Positions 19,701-32,031 are shown, counted from the first letter of the stretch. The stretch is 64,000 bases of DNA from Meconema thalassinum (GCA_946902985.2 OX336392.1:462670693-462734692); one strand, 5' to 3'. Notes: generated by a model from the letters alone, not told the origin. Made by a program: numbers and translations.

Positions 19701-22700
19701 TCGTCAGTGAGTGTAGTGGTGAGTGGTCAAACCCGCTCTTGTTGCCCTATTTATTTGGTATCGTCACCTTTCGGCTATTGCTATTTGCATCTTTTGGAAG
19801 GTGATGAAAACGAATATCCGCAGCCCTCTTATACATCGACTTACAGCCGTAAACTGAGCAATATACTTTGCTTTTACTCATTTTGCACTCTGATCAACTT
19901 TGCACCACTTTTGTGATTTTACGTTAAACAAAATAACAGAGGCATGAGGAATACAGTGGAAGAAAGAACAACAAAAACTAAACAGGATCACGTAGGGAAC
20001 GAGGAAGGAACACTTCGTTCGATGCGTGCTGGGCCCAAGATTGCGAATCGAAAGAAAGATGACTTCCACAGATAGTAAGACAAAACAAATGTATAAGATA
20101 AAATCAAAAGGAAAAATTGAACTTAAGTAATAGAGCAAAGGTCCCAGAGGTCGTGTTAGTCGTAACTTCGCTACAGTGCGAAGCCAAGACTAAGTCGAAT
20201 CGAAAGATAAACGAGGAACTCAAATACGAGAAATCATAAGACAGAAGCAAATATTGTACTTACTGAATAAAAATATATTAATAATAAAATAAACACATGT
20301 GTACTGATTACAAATTAGAAATGAAAGTAAAACACGAGCAACTTAAATGTAAAATAAAAGGTATCTAGAAATAAATTCAAATCATAATAGCAACTAATTG
20401 GAAACGCGATTCAATAATAAAACTTAAAAAAGATGAAGCAAAATTAAAGAAATTAAAGAAATTCGTGGGATAGATTACAAGAACGACTACTTACAGAGAT
20501 GACATGATCTGGACTCCTAGCATAAAAACAGAACTACGGCGTTTTTGATGTTGTGAAATCATGGGGTAGGGTAAAAGAGTGGGGAGTGGAGGTGTGCGTA
20601 TGTAGGGAAACGGGGGGTGGGGGATGACACTGAGTTACGTAATATAACGAAGTCAGAGGAAGTAACACAAAATTAACACATAAAAATAAACGAAATGAAA
20701 ATTACATTAAATTACTTGACATTACCGGGACAGGAAATAAAAGAAAAAAATCAATCAGCTAAGAAATATGCTTCGTAGGAAGATGTAGGCTTACGCAGAG
20801 GTAGAAATGCCGAATCACAACGACATACGATGAAACAAAGAAAGTAATGTGGCGCATGGACAGTGATTAGCACAATGGCCATCGCTCACACACATTTCAA
20901 TAAAACAGAGGGAGGATCAAGCTGAAGACGTGAGACTCAGCTCCGTAACTTCGCTGATTCCATCCACAAAAAAACAAGGCTCTGATGCGACAATCCAACG
21001 GAGGTCGTCTCAAAAGAACGCCGAACCAGGTGGTGACGCAATACAGAGCATAATTAAACCTCTTTGAAAAATAGCAGATATTTCAGACCTGAGAGATTTA
21101 CGTAAAAATAAAACCGATTACATGAAAGGGAGGGAAGACAAATAAACACAGAGACTTCGCTAAACTAACGTAAACAAAGGCGAAGGGACTTGGGTTCATG
21201 GATCGAATTCACATCATCATAAGAAAGGAAAATTATAAGTGAATCAAAGGAGACACAAAATGAAAAAATATGGAGAAACAGAAATTTAAAATGACCTCAA
21301 GTTAGATAAATTCAATGACTGAATCGTACTTACTTTTAGTTGCTTTCATAGTGCGGGCAAAAGCCCGACACGTGCACACACGTTCGTCTCACATGACGGC
21401 CGAAATTTGAAGGAAGAAACCTTCTCTTAAAGAACGCAGTAACGCGCCCGAGAAAAATAAGTCGTAGATACGACAAACATCCCCGCTCCGTATACATGGG
21501 TGGGGGGTCCAATAGCGAAGGTAAAGCCTGACAACGAGTAGTGCTTCAACCACTGATCTCTATACATGGATCGCTGATGGCAGCTCTCCGCTGCACGAGA
21601 AAGTACGCCAGGTTGAGCGCGCGGTCCGCCATGTTGGTCTACCCATTCTCCAGCCCTCCTTATGGGCAAGCAATGATAATCTAGTCAATTTTAAATCGTA
21701 ATTAATGGTGCTTTGGAGCACATAAAAATATAGGGATATGTTCACTCATAGCATAAGAGCATTGGGATCACTGACACGTCATTCCGAGGTCAGTAAATCT
21801 CTGGAATATCAATAAAAATGAATGTATAATAACGGCTGACAAATATCAACTTAGGTGCTGAGTACACACAATTAGCACTCAGCAATTCTCAGCGATCAGT
21901 AACAGAGTAACGAGTGAAAAACAATTTCTGGAAACATTCTTGTAAATTGTATATACGGTATACATGCATATATGCCACAACATTATGCATTCTTCAAATG
22001 ATGTACCTATAGGCCTAAACGTAGCTCACTATACAGGCCTAGATTCGACATATCGTAATCGGTAAATGGTAATGAATTCATGTTTCCATGAAATAACCAA
22101 CACTTCCTCCAAGTAATCCCAGCATTCTACATCAAATACTACAGCTTTTAATCACGCTAGCAGCACAATAAACTTTATAATAACGGGAAGTAGATCAAAG
22201 CCAAAAATGCACTTGAAGCCAAACCAATTTCACTCCTCAGCTCCACATAAAACGTAACACAACTAAAACCCTACTCAAAATATACTCTCCCCACCGTTTT
22301 ACAACTATTAAGTGAACTATTCGCACCCAGAACCGAAAAACCCTGCAATGGGTTCAAATTTAAACACGCAATAGCCTAGCCCGATCACGTCTGCTTCAGC
22401 ACCGCATATGTATACTTAACTTCACAATAACTTCAAAATTACGGCTAAGCGACCTATCTGCCTGAGAAGTAAAGGTATTACCGGCTTGCCTGGGATGATG
22501 GGTCACCAAACCGGTACTTAAAACTAAGATTTTACGCTTTAAATAACCAAATTCAGCCAATTTTACAACTACAAGAAACACAAAATATTTACTGCCAGTA
22601 TAAATACATGTATAACATCAAACTACCTGTAGCCAATCACAAAGCCGGATTCGCAATATTGCACCATGCGCTCTCTGCCATCTTGCTATACCTGTCATCG
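19701..22700. other. A-rich gene-free interior of the Harbinger pair
   Basis: The plus strand is rich in A and G from about 19920 to 21300. There are no recognisable protein motifs. CCGTAACTTCGCTGATTCC near 20953 and GTCGTAACTTCGCTACAG near 20159 share a word but do not make an array. The region could be a long LTR or an unclassified repeat. Confidence 0.35.
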
Positions 22701-22710
22701 TCTATTCGGC

Positions 22711-22905
22711 TTAGGGCCGGTTCAACCATCTCCGGGCAAAGGACCAGGTAACTTGCCCGCGGAATAAACTGAGATTTTCGTTCGACCATCAGCAGGTAGT
22801 GCTGCCAGCGGGATAGATGTTGTTTATCGGGTGGTGTAAACTGTCGGCCGCTCCGAGAGGCCGATAGAGCTTTGCCCGCCGGGTAACGCTCCAAAATGGC
22901 CGACG
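22711..22905 (+). repeat. Harbinger-type terminus, internal copy
   Basis: It starts TTAGGGCCGGTTCAACCA and continues with CTCCGGGCAAAGG, TAACTTGCCCG and CGGAATAA, then GAGAGGCCGATA. This order matches the reverse complement of the terminus at 45510-45712 more closely than the ends at 18863 and 24224. It therefore marks another insertion of the subfamily that owns the transposase fragment at 45130-45364. No partner end is seen. Confidence 0.6.
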
Positions 22906-23084
22906 AACGTTTGCCTTACGCGTAATTTAGATGATTTGCGGTCTTCTGTTTAATACAGCCACAAAAGCAATGAACGTCCCATGTTAGAAATAGTATCTTG
23001 CATCTTCAAATAACTTATTAATATTTGAAGCATTCATCTTGTTATCATTTGGTTATATACTTGTAAACACTGCAGTGAACGCAT

Positions 23085-23156
23085 GTCAGCGTGGTCTAGT
23101 GGTCAGCGCTGGTCTCTGTTGACCTTAAAGTGGCAGGTTCGATTCCTGCCGCTCCC
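23085..23156 (+). tRNA. tRNA-like sequence, probably a pseudogene or SINE head
   Basis: It is 72 nt long, the right size for a tRNA. The internal A box TGGTCTAGTGG and B box GGTTCGATTCC both match the Pol III consensus, and the T arm (GCAGG TTCGATT CCTGC) is perfect. The acceptor stem pairs at only about five of seven positions (GTCAGCG with CGCTCCC). The anticodon arm is irregular, with GGTC/GACC around six bases, so I cannot assign an amino acid. A decayed tRNA gene or a tRNA-derived SINE head fits better than a working tRNA. Confidence 0.5.
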
Positions 23157-24224
23157 TTATTATTAATTGATAAAGCATGAACCAAATAACACCACTTTGA
23201 ATAGGTATAGTGCGTACTTTGTTTACCAGCATATTTATGTTTTAATTCAACATTTAAGAAAATGAAAGTTCGCCTTATTATGGAAGGTTTTGTGGGCATT
23301 TTAGATCTTCTCCCTGTAGACGAAGATGAATATTTGATTGCCAGTATCATTGTATCTCTGCCGTGACCCAGGTCAACAAAGAGGTTGTGAAATATCTGGC
23401 TACACGATCTCACGTATTTATATCTTGGCTTCCACGTCCTACATCCTTTTTTTACTCCGTAAAATATAATAATCCTATTAATATAACAGTACATTAATGT
23501 ACCAATGACTATAAATAGATGTGAAACGGAAGGGTTCCGTTCCGTATGCTATAAAACAATGGGTTGGAAGTGTTAACTTGCTTAATTATAACATTGTATA
23601 TAGGTATATATCTCAGTCCTACTGAAACATTCGCTATGAATGATTTTAACTGATAATATTTGAATAATAATGCACTGGTAATAAATAAGAACGGAGGCTT
23701 GATAAAAACGCTTTCCTATTACGGAAATCGAACTTCAAATCTCATGCTCCGAAGCAATCGACTCGAACCGCGTAGCCACTCTTATCATTACGTCCGTATC
23801 ATATTAAGCTCTATGAACAAGATGAACTCATTTTTATGTTACAGTAGTTCGTTAATATTATAATACTGTGATGTGACGAATTCACCACATTAGGTTACGG
23901 CAAATACCTTTGTTATGGGAGCAGGCCTAATAGGACACATCTCAACTCGGATTACAGAGAGAAATGGTCTTACTGTTGATGAGATTTCATTTGGCGGTCT
24001 TAATGCAATCGAAAATAGGGGACACGCCATTGGCTCTTCGACCCCGCTGCACAAAAGCAGGCCTGCCATCTTGAGTATTTCATTGTCTACTTCAGGGTAG
24101 CTGCCCGTCGCTCATACGGACGTGGTAGAACGCAATCAAAGTTGCCAGGGATTTTATGCCGGCAGATAGTTTATCTCCCGTGCAGCTACCAGCAGGTATA
24201 CCCGGAGATGGTAGAACCAGCCCT

Positions 24225-25401
24225 TACTGCTGCCTTACCTACCAGCCATCCATGTATAGAGATCAGTGGCTTCAACCAATGGTAAAATTGTGTTAGTAGG
24301 GGTGAAAAGTTTCACCATCTGGTGAAACGTCTACGCAGAATTACTAAGTTTGAACGCAGTAAGAGTGACAGAGAAACGTATGTCACAATAATGCGACATG
24401 AAGGAAATGATAATGATAATAATAAGAATAACATGACAAAAAATAATGAACCTGATAAAAACGGTTCAACTTATTACTTATGTATAAACACCAAGAATTT
24501 ACCACGATCTGCTTACCCATACATGAAACCATATACAAACAGTCACCACGTGACAAATGTACCCTACTTGGTAAGTTTCTCATTTTTACCGCTAGATGTC
24601 ATATCAGATAGCTGGAGTTGCCAATAGCAAAATACAGATGCTGGCCAGCCTGATTTTTGTTAAATTTGAGTAATCGATGAGTGAGCCACCTATCGTTAGA
24701 TGCGTTAAGTTTTTTTCGTTTCGCTTTTGTTACTTGTTGATAGCACGTGTTCTTTGGTTTCAACAAGATATAGTACCAAAGCCTCTCGCGACACTTCTGG
24801 GCAGTATAAATCTAGTATGTCATTCAGTTCTCGGGGGAATGCAACTGAATAACCATATCTAACCTCAATAATCGAAAACTAGACAAGCATGCGGTGCTTT
24901 TCAAGGAGGAATAGCCTGTGAAATATGTTTCTAGCAATAGGCTGCTTTGCAATCTGAATACATGATTAGGCCTATATGAGCTACAGACATGTTGTGACAA
25001 GGCTTGCAGTGCATAGGCCTAGGTTCAATCATAAAATGTAGGTCAAATCAAATTTTCACATTCCAGGCGACAAGTTTGTTTGTAAACTCTGTAAAATGAA
25101 TGAAACAGAATGGGCACTTTTGTGCATAATTAGAATGGTGTTATGCAGAATACATCCAAGCCACAGAAGTTAAAATGGCTGAAAAGTGGATCTGAAAGTT
25201 CTTAGACATTATGACATTTGAAGCAAAAATAATGTAAACTTGAAGCAAAATAAAGTATGTAGAATGCATTTGTGGTTAATTCACAGTAATTTTTCATATT
25301 CCATGGGTGCTTAATTACAAAGTTTTAAATATAACATATATACATGCGTGATCTTTGTTACAAGAGCCAGTTCTTTTCATGTCCATAACTTTGTTAAGAA
25401 T
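24225..25401. other. Gene-free stretch between elements
   Basis: No exon is supported. The open frame at 24322-24627 is Asn/Lys-rich and over an AT-rich segment, without recognisable domains. A 28-bp word near 24245-24275 is the inverted copy of 21547-21576. The last few hundred bases are probably the 3' flank of the transposase-like gene that ends at 25402. Confidence 0.4.
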
Positions 25402-28077
25402 CTAACTTTGTTCAATGTCAAAGTAGTCAATTGCATCAGGGGGAATTAGATGCAAGATGTATTCAATATCTGTTAGCTTTGCTGCGGTTATTGGTTTTCC
25501 ATTTGGCCACAATGGAACCAACTCCCACAGACCTTCACCTTTGGGCCTTCCCCGTGTTGTCTTCTTTAGATTTACAACCAGTTCATCTTCACTTCCAAAT
25601 CCAGTCTTCATATACAGGCGAAAAGGCTCCTCTCGATTAAGTTTTATTTGTCTCACTTTCAACCAGTTTATTTTCATATTATCTTCAGCTGTCTTTCTGT
25701 TGGCAATGTTCTGTTCAATTTTCTTCGTCCCTATGAAGTCTTCATTATCCATACTGGTTACCACAAAAGGGTTCTTCTTTCTACAAGTTCTCATTACTTG
25801 TATATAATCATCAGAAGCGTACAACCTTTGCTGATGCTTTAAAGCCTTCTCTATATCTGAAAATTGCCTGTCATTTGGAAGGTAGCTATGTCCTGGAATT
25901 AAATATTTTAAAGTTACTGTTTTCAATTTTGGATGATTGTGGAGAATTTCTTTCATGATAAGTACAATTTTGATATTTCTATTTTGTCCACCACAGGAGT
26001 CTGACCATAATATCAGATTTTCAACTTCTGGCGCCAATGATGTAGTAATATGCCTTCGCAGACAGGATCCGACCTATTGGGCTCCTCTTCCAGCTTGACC
26101 CTCCACCCAAATATAACAGTAGCCTTTGTTTGTCTTGCCACTATGTATGCCGAGATTATAAAGCCACAGCTGTCTCTTGTAAAACATTACATTGGTGGGT
26201 ATACGAGGCATGGGCAGTGTTTTCTCCATATCAAAGGTTAAGCATTCTGTGTCAGTACACTCACTCGCTTTCAGTAGATCACTCTTCATTTTGGCCTGAG
26301 CATCAGTAGCCAAACTGATGTGTTTTTCTTGGTCCGATTTAAGCCTGTCACGATCTGGTCCATTAGTCTGCATTTGAACATGAAGCTTATCACATGTATT
26401 GCAAGTGTCTTTTTTGAGAGGCTTGAATTTAAGATTGAATTTATCATAAAAATTCTCTTATATGTTGCAAGAGATACAAGATCATCTGTCTCACTTTTGT
26501 AAACAGCATACATACTTTCTAACGTCATCCCTGGTGGCAAATATTCTGCAGATACAACGCACCTACTGTAATGTGATGTGTATCTTGGTATGGCATTAAT
26601 GTGGGCCACGACCTTTCCCTCTTTATCAGCTGATATCTTATTCCAGCCTCCTTGCTTCAACCCTCTTTGGTCATTCAGAGGTAATCGCCCATGTGCTTTC
26701 TTGAGAGCAGTATTTATTCTACATGGAGAAACACACAGCGTTTTGCAAAACATATCCCTGCATACTCGAACTGATGACAATAAATATATTCGTGAAAACT
26801 GTCTCTTGGTTGTATCTTGTCCATATTGCCTTTTCTTTGGATGTTCTGTCACTAGGCTTGCAATGAATGCATTCTGTGCTGTATATTCTCCTAAATTCCA
26901 AAATCTTTCAAACTCCTCCTTTCTGTTATCTACACTAACCTTGAAATTGCACTGAAGAGGGCAGTGACAATCGTGATCTGCAAACACCTTTGACTCGACG
27001 TATCGATGCTTATAGTTGTGGTATGATTCATTCCTGTTTCGCTTTCTTCTCTTGTCCTCTCGTCTTTCATTCTCAATTTTCCTTTTCCTACCTCTAGGAT
27101 TACGTCATGTCGTCAGATTACATCTCTTTTCCTGTAAACAAGAAATATAATCAGTGAACAGTTCTATTTAAATTTAAACATTACGTTACCCACTGAAATA
27201 TTTTTGAACAAAAATAATAACTGACTTACCTCCGTGTCCTCTTCTTTATCCGAATTTGATGAATTTGATGATTCCGGTCTATAATCAGGGTAATCCATTC
27301 TATTAATCTGCAAAATATAATATTATGTACAACAGGTACTTTTATAAAGCATACGGATAATCTCCATTTCCTTTAACAGCAATACGTTACGCTTACCTCT
27401 CTGGAATGATTGTTTGGGTTCTGCCATAAATCTGACAGATCAGGAATATTTTCTGGAATTACTTCCCCATTTTCACCGACTAGTCCGAAAAAACAATGAT
27501 GTCACTTTCATTTTGATCTTCAGTACATTTAGAACCGTTAGATACACTATCATCTGTTTGTGACTTTTCCTGCAACATTAAAAGGATTGTTAGTTAAAAA
27601 AGCAATAATGAAACTTTATGTGTATAAATATGAAGCTAACTCCACCGAGCTTCTGCAGACGTAGTTTACTAATGAATCATGTAAGAAAATGTTTTAAATC
27701 ACAATAAAGTAGGTAAAAATAATAATAGAGGGCTTAAACCTCACTAACTGCTGATCGATTAATACTTTTTGTCACAAGCCCTATATTATTAATTAGATAA
27801 TTATATTTAATGACTTGGTTAAATAAATGTAAATAATTTGCATTTCTTAATTGAGTAGAACATTATTAATTGTAAAACCATTATCATAAATCACATGAAT
27901 ATAATGCATACTTTGTTTAATTCTTGACATAACCTATGTAACTACTGTAGTTCATCTGGTGCTTACCTTGTTCAGTGCATTTTCTTCCGTTCCTTTGTCT
28001 GTAACGATTGATGTTTCACGAATTCCCTTTAAGGCAAGGTCAACCAGAAATTGACCTCTACTGCATTTATTATTCAT
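25402..28077 (-). pseudogene. Multi-exon transposase-like gene (DUF7869-like)
   Basis: Four exons can be read on the minus strand. Exon 1 is 28077-27967, ATG then CSRGQFLVDLALKGIRET, with a GTAAGC donor. Exon 2 is 27569-27397 (acidic, SDLWQNPNNHSRE). Exon 3 is 27307-27230 (DYPDYRPESSNSSNSDKEED). Exon 4 is 27131-25402. Exon 4 has a basic stretch (GRKRKIENERREDKRRKRN), Cys/His clusters (DHDCHCPLQC, DTCNTCDKLH), and late WSDSCGGQNRN with KTVTLKYLIPGHSYLPNDRQ. The last block looks like a DDE/RNase H-type core. I remember such proteins as DUF7869-containing and dispersed in arthropods, which suggests a DNA transposon of uncertain superfamily (Sola is one candidate). Lesions: frameshift in exon 2 near 27490, TGA near 27107, frameshift near 26460, TAG near 26071. 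Confidence 0.72.
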
Positions 28078-28330
28078 GAGTAGGAAACTAGTTAACAGTG
28101 CACTAACAATAGACTTCCCGCGAATATCACTGTTCGGTCGTTCGAACTCTCCGCTTAAATTCTCGCAGTGCAGCAGACAGTTTCAGCAAGTCAAAGAACT
28201 TCCATTTACTCTCAAGTTGAATTAAGCAGAAAGCGACCAACCAACACCACCTAGAGAGAAAGCCTTGCGATACGATTTATGACGTCATAGCCTTCCGGCC
28301 GTCAGCGAGCGCGCTACCCAGCGCTGCTGC
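28078..28330 (-). promoter_or_regulatory. 5' flank of the transposase-like gene, shared block
   Basis: Upstream of the exon 1 ATG, the minus strand carries a TGACGTCA-type palindrome followed by TCGCAAGGCTTTCTCTCTAG and GTGGTGTTGG, then TTGGTCGCTTTCTG. The same order occurs on the plus strand at 44378-44510. A sequence shared by two loci upstream of coding DNA is probably the element's own 5' terminal or promoter region. Confidence 0.5.
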
Positions 28331-28793
28331 TATGAACAACCTGTGAGGAAACGCGACTGAGTGTTTATGTATCAAATTACGTTCTACAGACGCGAATGAA
28401 TAAATAAATAACGTAACCATAAATGAAACATATGGTCAGAAGTTGATGCGATCGATACATTACTTTAGCTAATAAATCGACGTTTTCGATCATAATCGAT
28501 AAGTATGCATTTCGAACCTTGCGAGTGTGAACTTGACCGAAAACACTGATGTCTCAATAAATGCGATATATAGAAGAATTCAATAAAAACTTGACAAATA
28601 TTCACCCCATTTTAACGTGAGATGTCGACTACACAACGAGAAGAAAAGACACAACAACAAATAACCAATTAATCTGTAACAGTTAAAACAGAAATTAATA
28701 TCTACAGTATAGTCAATCATATCTGTCCAAAGGTCTAGGTTTGATTCCCATCTCTGCCGAGAAATATAATTCTAGTTAGTTATTGTTGATTAT
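28331..28793. other. Gene-free AT-rich stretch
   Basis: I see nothing supportable here. Several GATCGAT and ATCGATAA words lie near 28450-28500. Confidence 0.35.
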
Positions 28794-29025
28794 TGTTGTT
28801 TTAAGGGGCGCAATTACGAGGTCATCTGCCCCTAAAAATACAATTCTGATTTGATTGTGAAACGAAATTCACTCAGCCTCATGAGTTAAAACTGAACTGA
28901 GAAGAAGTGGGTTCGATTTCTCCTTTCTCCTCCAGGTAAATGCTGGGATTGTTCCTAGCAGAAGACCATGGTCACCTCCTTTACAAGGGCAGATGACCTC
29001 GTAGTTCCTCCCCTTAAAACTACAA
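28794..29025. repeat. Foldback built from the LINE 3' tail
   Basis: The arm at 28794-28835 (TTGTTTTAAGGGGCGCAATT, then ACGAGGTCATCTGCCCCT) is the inverted counterpart of 28983-29025 (AGGGCAGATGACCTCGTAG, then CTCCCCTTAAAACTACAA). The arms match at about nine of ten bases. The middle includes GTGGGTTCGATTTC, close to a tRNA B box. It resembles a SINE-like unit with the I-like tail at one end and an inverted tail at the other. Confidence 0.6.
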
Positions 29026-29082
29026 TACCATACCTAACCTTCCCAATTCTAGCATCACAATACACAGATACAAATTCTACCC

Positions 29083-29441
29083 ATATCCAAGTACACATGG
29101 CTGATGACAGTGATGTCATAACCCACTTACAAAACAACAACATCAACAACTAGCCACAGAAAGTTTTCATGCATGATATGAAATCAGGTAGTAATGGCAT
29201 GCCTATGACAGAAAAGGTTACCTACTGAAATGGAACAGAGCAGCAGTCATGAGACATGAGAACATTTACAAACGAGGAAACTTTTGTTGTTGATGATTCA
29301 TATTGGGGCATGATGATGTGGTAATAATTTAGAAACAAACACTTGATATAGAGTAATCCTTCAGTAACAGTTTTCATATGGCAATATTTACAATATCAGG
29401 CATGGCATAAGCTTACCCGACAATACATAAAACATGCTAAT
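29083..29441 (+). repeat. Duplicated sequence, copy 1, left half
   Basis: This starts CCATATCCAAGTACACATGG and ends ACATGCTAAT. It is about nine-tenths identical by eye to 32193-32543. In copy 1 the sequence is cut at CTAAT by a CR1-like LINE and continues at 32032. It is non-coding. Confidence 0.88.
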
Positions 29442-31735
29442 ATCACCATTCAATAGAAGTCTATTGTCCGGGTTTTAGTGACCACCATGGACAAATACTG
29501 AGTTTTGAAGTATCCGAAGTAATCAATAATAATGATAATGGAGTAAAATCAAAGTGCAGGTCATTCACTGAATCAAATGTTACATATTTCAATGACTTAT
29601 TAAATAAGGAAACATGGTCAGAAATTTATGAACTAGAAAATGTAAATGATAAATTTAATGCATTTAACAGTACCCTAAAACACTATTTTGAAATAGCATT
29701 CCCCTTTAAACGAAGAACTGTTCAAAATAACAAAACTAGCAATTGGATAACAACAGGGATTATAAATTCATGTCAAAGAAAGAAATTTCTACACAAATTA
29801 TATAAACAATACCACACAACACCTGAATTCAATTTATACTACAAAAAATACACTAGCATATTAAATAAGGTAATAAGACTAGCAAAGAAAATGCATAATG
29901 ATAATTTTATTTCCCAATCATCTAATAAAAACAGGGCTATGTGGTCTGTAATAAAGAAAGAAACTGGAAAATCTGCTAAAATACAAAGGAACATTACACT
30001 GACCAGAAATAATAAAGTGATTAATAATCCAGAGGAAATATCAAACACTTTTAATGACTATTTTCTGGAAATTCCGCAAAAATTATTAAATAAATCACAG
30101 GTAAATACACTAAATTCTAATAATAAAATAAATATATGCAGTGATTCTTTATTTATAAATCATGTCACAAGTGAAGAGGTAAGAATAGTTATAAAAGAGC
30201 TAAAAAATAAATTCTGTGCTGGCATTGATGGCATCCCTGATGCAATTTTAAAGAAATGTGCAGAAAATATAATAAATCCACTTACGCACTTAATAAACAG
30301 TTCAATTCTCTCAGGAACTTACCCGGATATTTTGAAGTTATCAAAAGTAATTCCAGTGCACAAAAATGGTTCAAAAGATGAATTAGATAACTATCGTCCT
30401 ATTACCTTACCAACTGGTATTGCAAAAATTGTGGAAAAAATTATGTATAAGAGACTGATAAGTTTCATAGAAAAAAATAAAATATTATCAAACTCACAAC
30501 ATGGATTTAGAACGGAAAAATCTACACAGACAGCAATTTACGAATGTAGTAATAGTATACTGAAATTAATTGACAATAAGGAACATGTAACTGGCCTATT
30601 CTTGGATTTATCGAAAGCATTTGATGTAGTTGACCATAAAATCCTCCTTACCAAACTAAATCAATATGGTGTTAGAGGTCTAGCTAATAAATGGATAGAG
30701 TCTTACTTAACAAGGCGTAAACAAATAGTAAGCTTGAGACACAAGGATGATGGAACCAAATTACTTAATGAAACATTGTCCAATGAGGGAATTATTGAAT
30801 TTGGAGTACCCCAGGGATCGGTTTTGGGCCCACTACTCTTTCTTCTATATATCAATGATATAACACAGAACGTTCATTCACATAAGGAAATTTTGTTTGC
30901 GGACGATACAACACTCGTAATAAAAGGTGAAACTAAACAGGTCATACAGCAGTCTGCTGACTCCGTTACAGGAGAGTTAACCAAATGGTCACAAGATAAT
31001 CGCCTCATAATAAACTATAAAAAGACAGTATGTCTAAATTTCCACACTATACAGAATAGGAATCCTGCGATGCCCAATATAACATTAAATGGTCATCAAA
31101 TAGAAAATAAATCAGAAACAAAGTTTTTAGGACTATGGATACAACAAGACTTGAAATGGAATAAACATATACAATATCTGAATACTAAACTGAACTCGAT
31201 GTGCTTTGCGTTACGTATTTTGAAAACCTGCACTAGCATGCACACATTAAGAAATACTTATTTTGCTTATTTCCATTCATACTTAAGATATGGGATCATA
31301 TTTTGGGGTATGTCGCCAGATGTACTAAGCACGTTTAGGATACAAAAGAGAGCGATTAGAATTATGGCAAATGTACACTCTAGAGAATCATGTAGACCTC
31401 TGTTTAAAGATTTAAACATTCTCCCACTGCCCTGCATATATATCTTTGAAAGTATTATGTTTTTTAAAAAGAATTTAATGAATAAAGATGTTTTTCTTAA
31501 AACAAACAATGATGTTCATAGGCATAACACAAGACAAAATCAAAACATTCATATTTCACACACACACACAAGCATATATCAAAAAGGAACTTTTCACACT
31601 GGAGTTAAATTATACAATAAACTACCCCAGTATATAAAACTGGCCCCAAAAATAAAAACCTTTGATAGAATGTTGAAAGCTTATCTGCAGTGCCATTGTT
31701 TTTACTCAGTAGTTGAATATTTTAGCGTATAGGAG
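29442..31735 (+). CDS. CR1-like LINE ORF2, 5'-truncated, RT intact
   Basis: The frame is open from the truncation point to the TAG at 31733. It enters at the very end of the APE domain (PGFSDHHGQ, with the catalytic SDH). The first remaining ATG is at 29891. The reverse transcriptase follows: AGIDGIPDAILKK, DNYRPITLPTG, FLDLSKAFDVVDHKIL, GVPQGSVLGPLLFLLYINDI and the catalytic FADD. No RNase H is present. The LSKAFDVVDH and VPQGSVLGPLLF wording fits the CR1/L2/Daphne group, which is an inference. No internal stop or frameshift was seen across more than 2.2 kb, unlike every other large pol frame in this window except the PHD-type element with one stop. Confidence 0.88.
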
Positions 31736-32026
31736 TGATGGAATCTATAACTATATTTTACTTTTTTAATTTAATTTTAATACCTAGCTGTATGTTGTTG
31801 TATTTATAGAATTAAGTTTTCATATTATGATAATAGAGTGAGGTGTAAATAGTTGTGCAATAAGATTGTATCTATTAAGATTTGCTATTATAATAAGTTA
31901 TAAATAGTTTTAATCTTAGTAATATATACCTGTTAGTTCTTTTATTTTATGCATGTAAATTCTGACGTGTCCTATATCAAAAATGTATTGAATGCATGTA
32001 TTTGATCAAATGGAATTAATAAAAAT
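29442..32026 (+). mobile_element. 5'-truncated CR1-like LINE, recent insertion
   Basis: A 2.6-kb insertion flanked by CTAAT at 29437-29441 and 32027-32031. The tandem copy at 32539-32543 has the same site with a single CTAAT and no insertion, which fixes both boundaries. The left end falls inside the endonuclease domain, so it is a classic 5' truncation. The remaining frame is open to its natural stop and there is about 290 bp of AT-rich 3' UTR with no long poly(A). Confidence 0.93.
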
Positions 32027-32031
32027 CTAAT

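Larger units (their letters stand above)
18863..24224. mobile_element. Harbinger-type element or MITE pair, long inverted ends
   Basis: The left end (18863-18990) and the reverse complement of the right end (24100-24224) align over about 120 bp. Both start AGGGCYRGTTCTACCA, then CTCCGGGTA or ATCCGGGTA, then GATAAACTATCTGCCGG, then a second GTTCTACCAC block and CGGGCAGCT. The interior 5.1 kb has no transposase. The end family is linked to PIF/Harbinger because a similar end at 45710 flanks a Harbinger transposase start. The pair may bound one large non-autonomous element or be two separate insertions in opposite orientation. I found no clear 3-bp target duplication. Confidence 0.55.

Noticed and set aside
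23690..23790. Second tRNA-like sequence on the minus strand
   Set aside because: The A and B boxes both deviate from consensus and no clear stems form.
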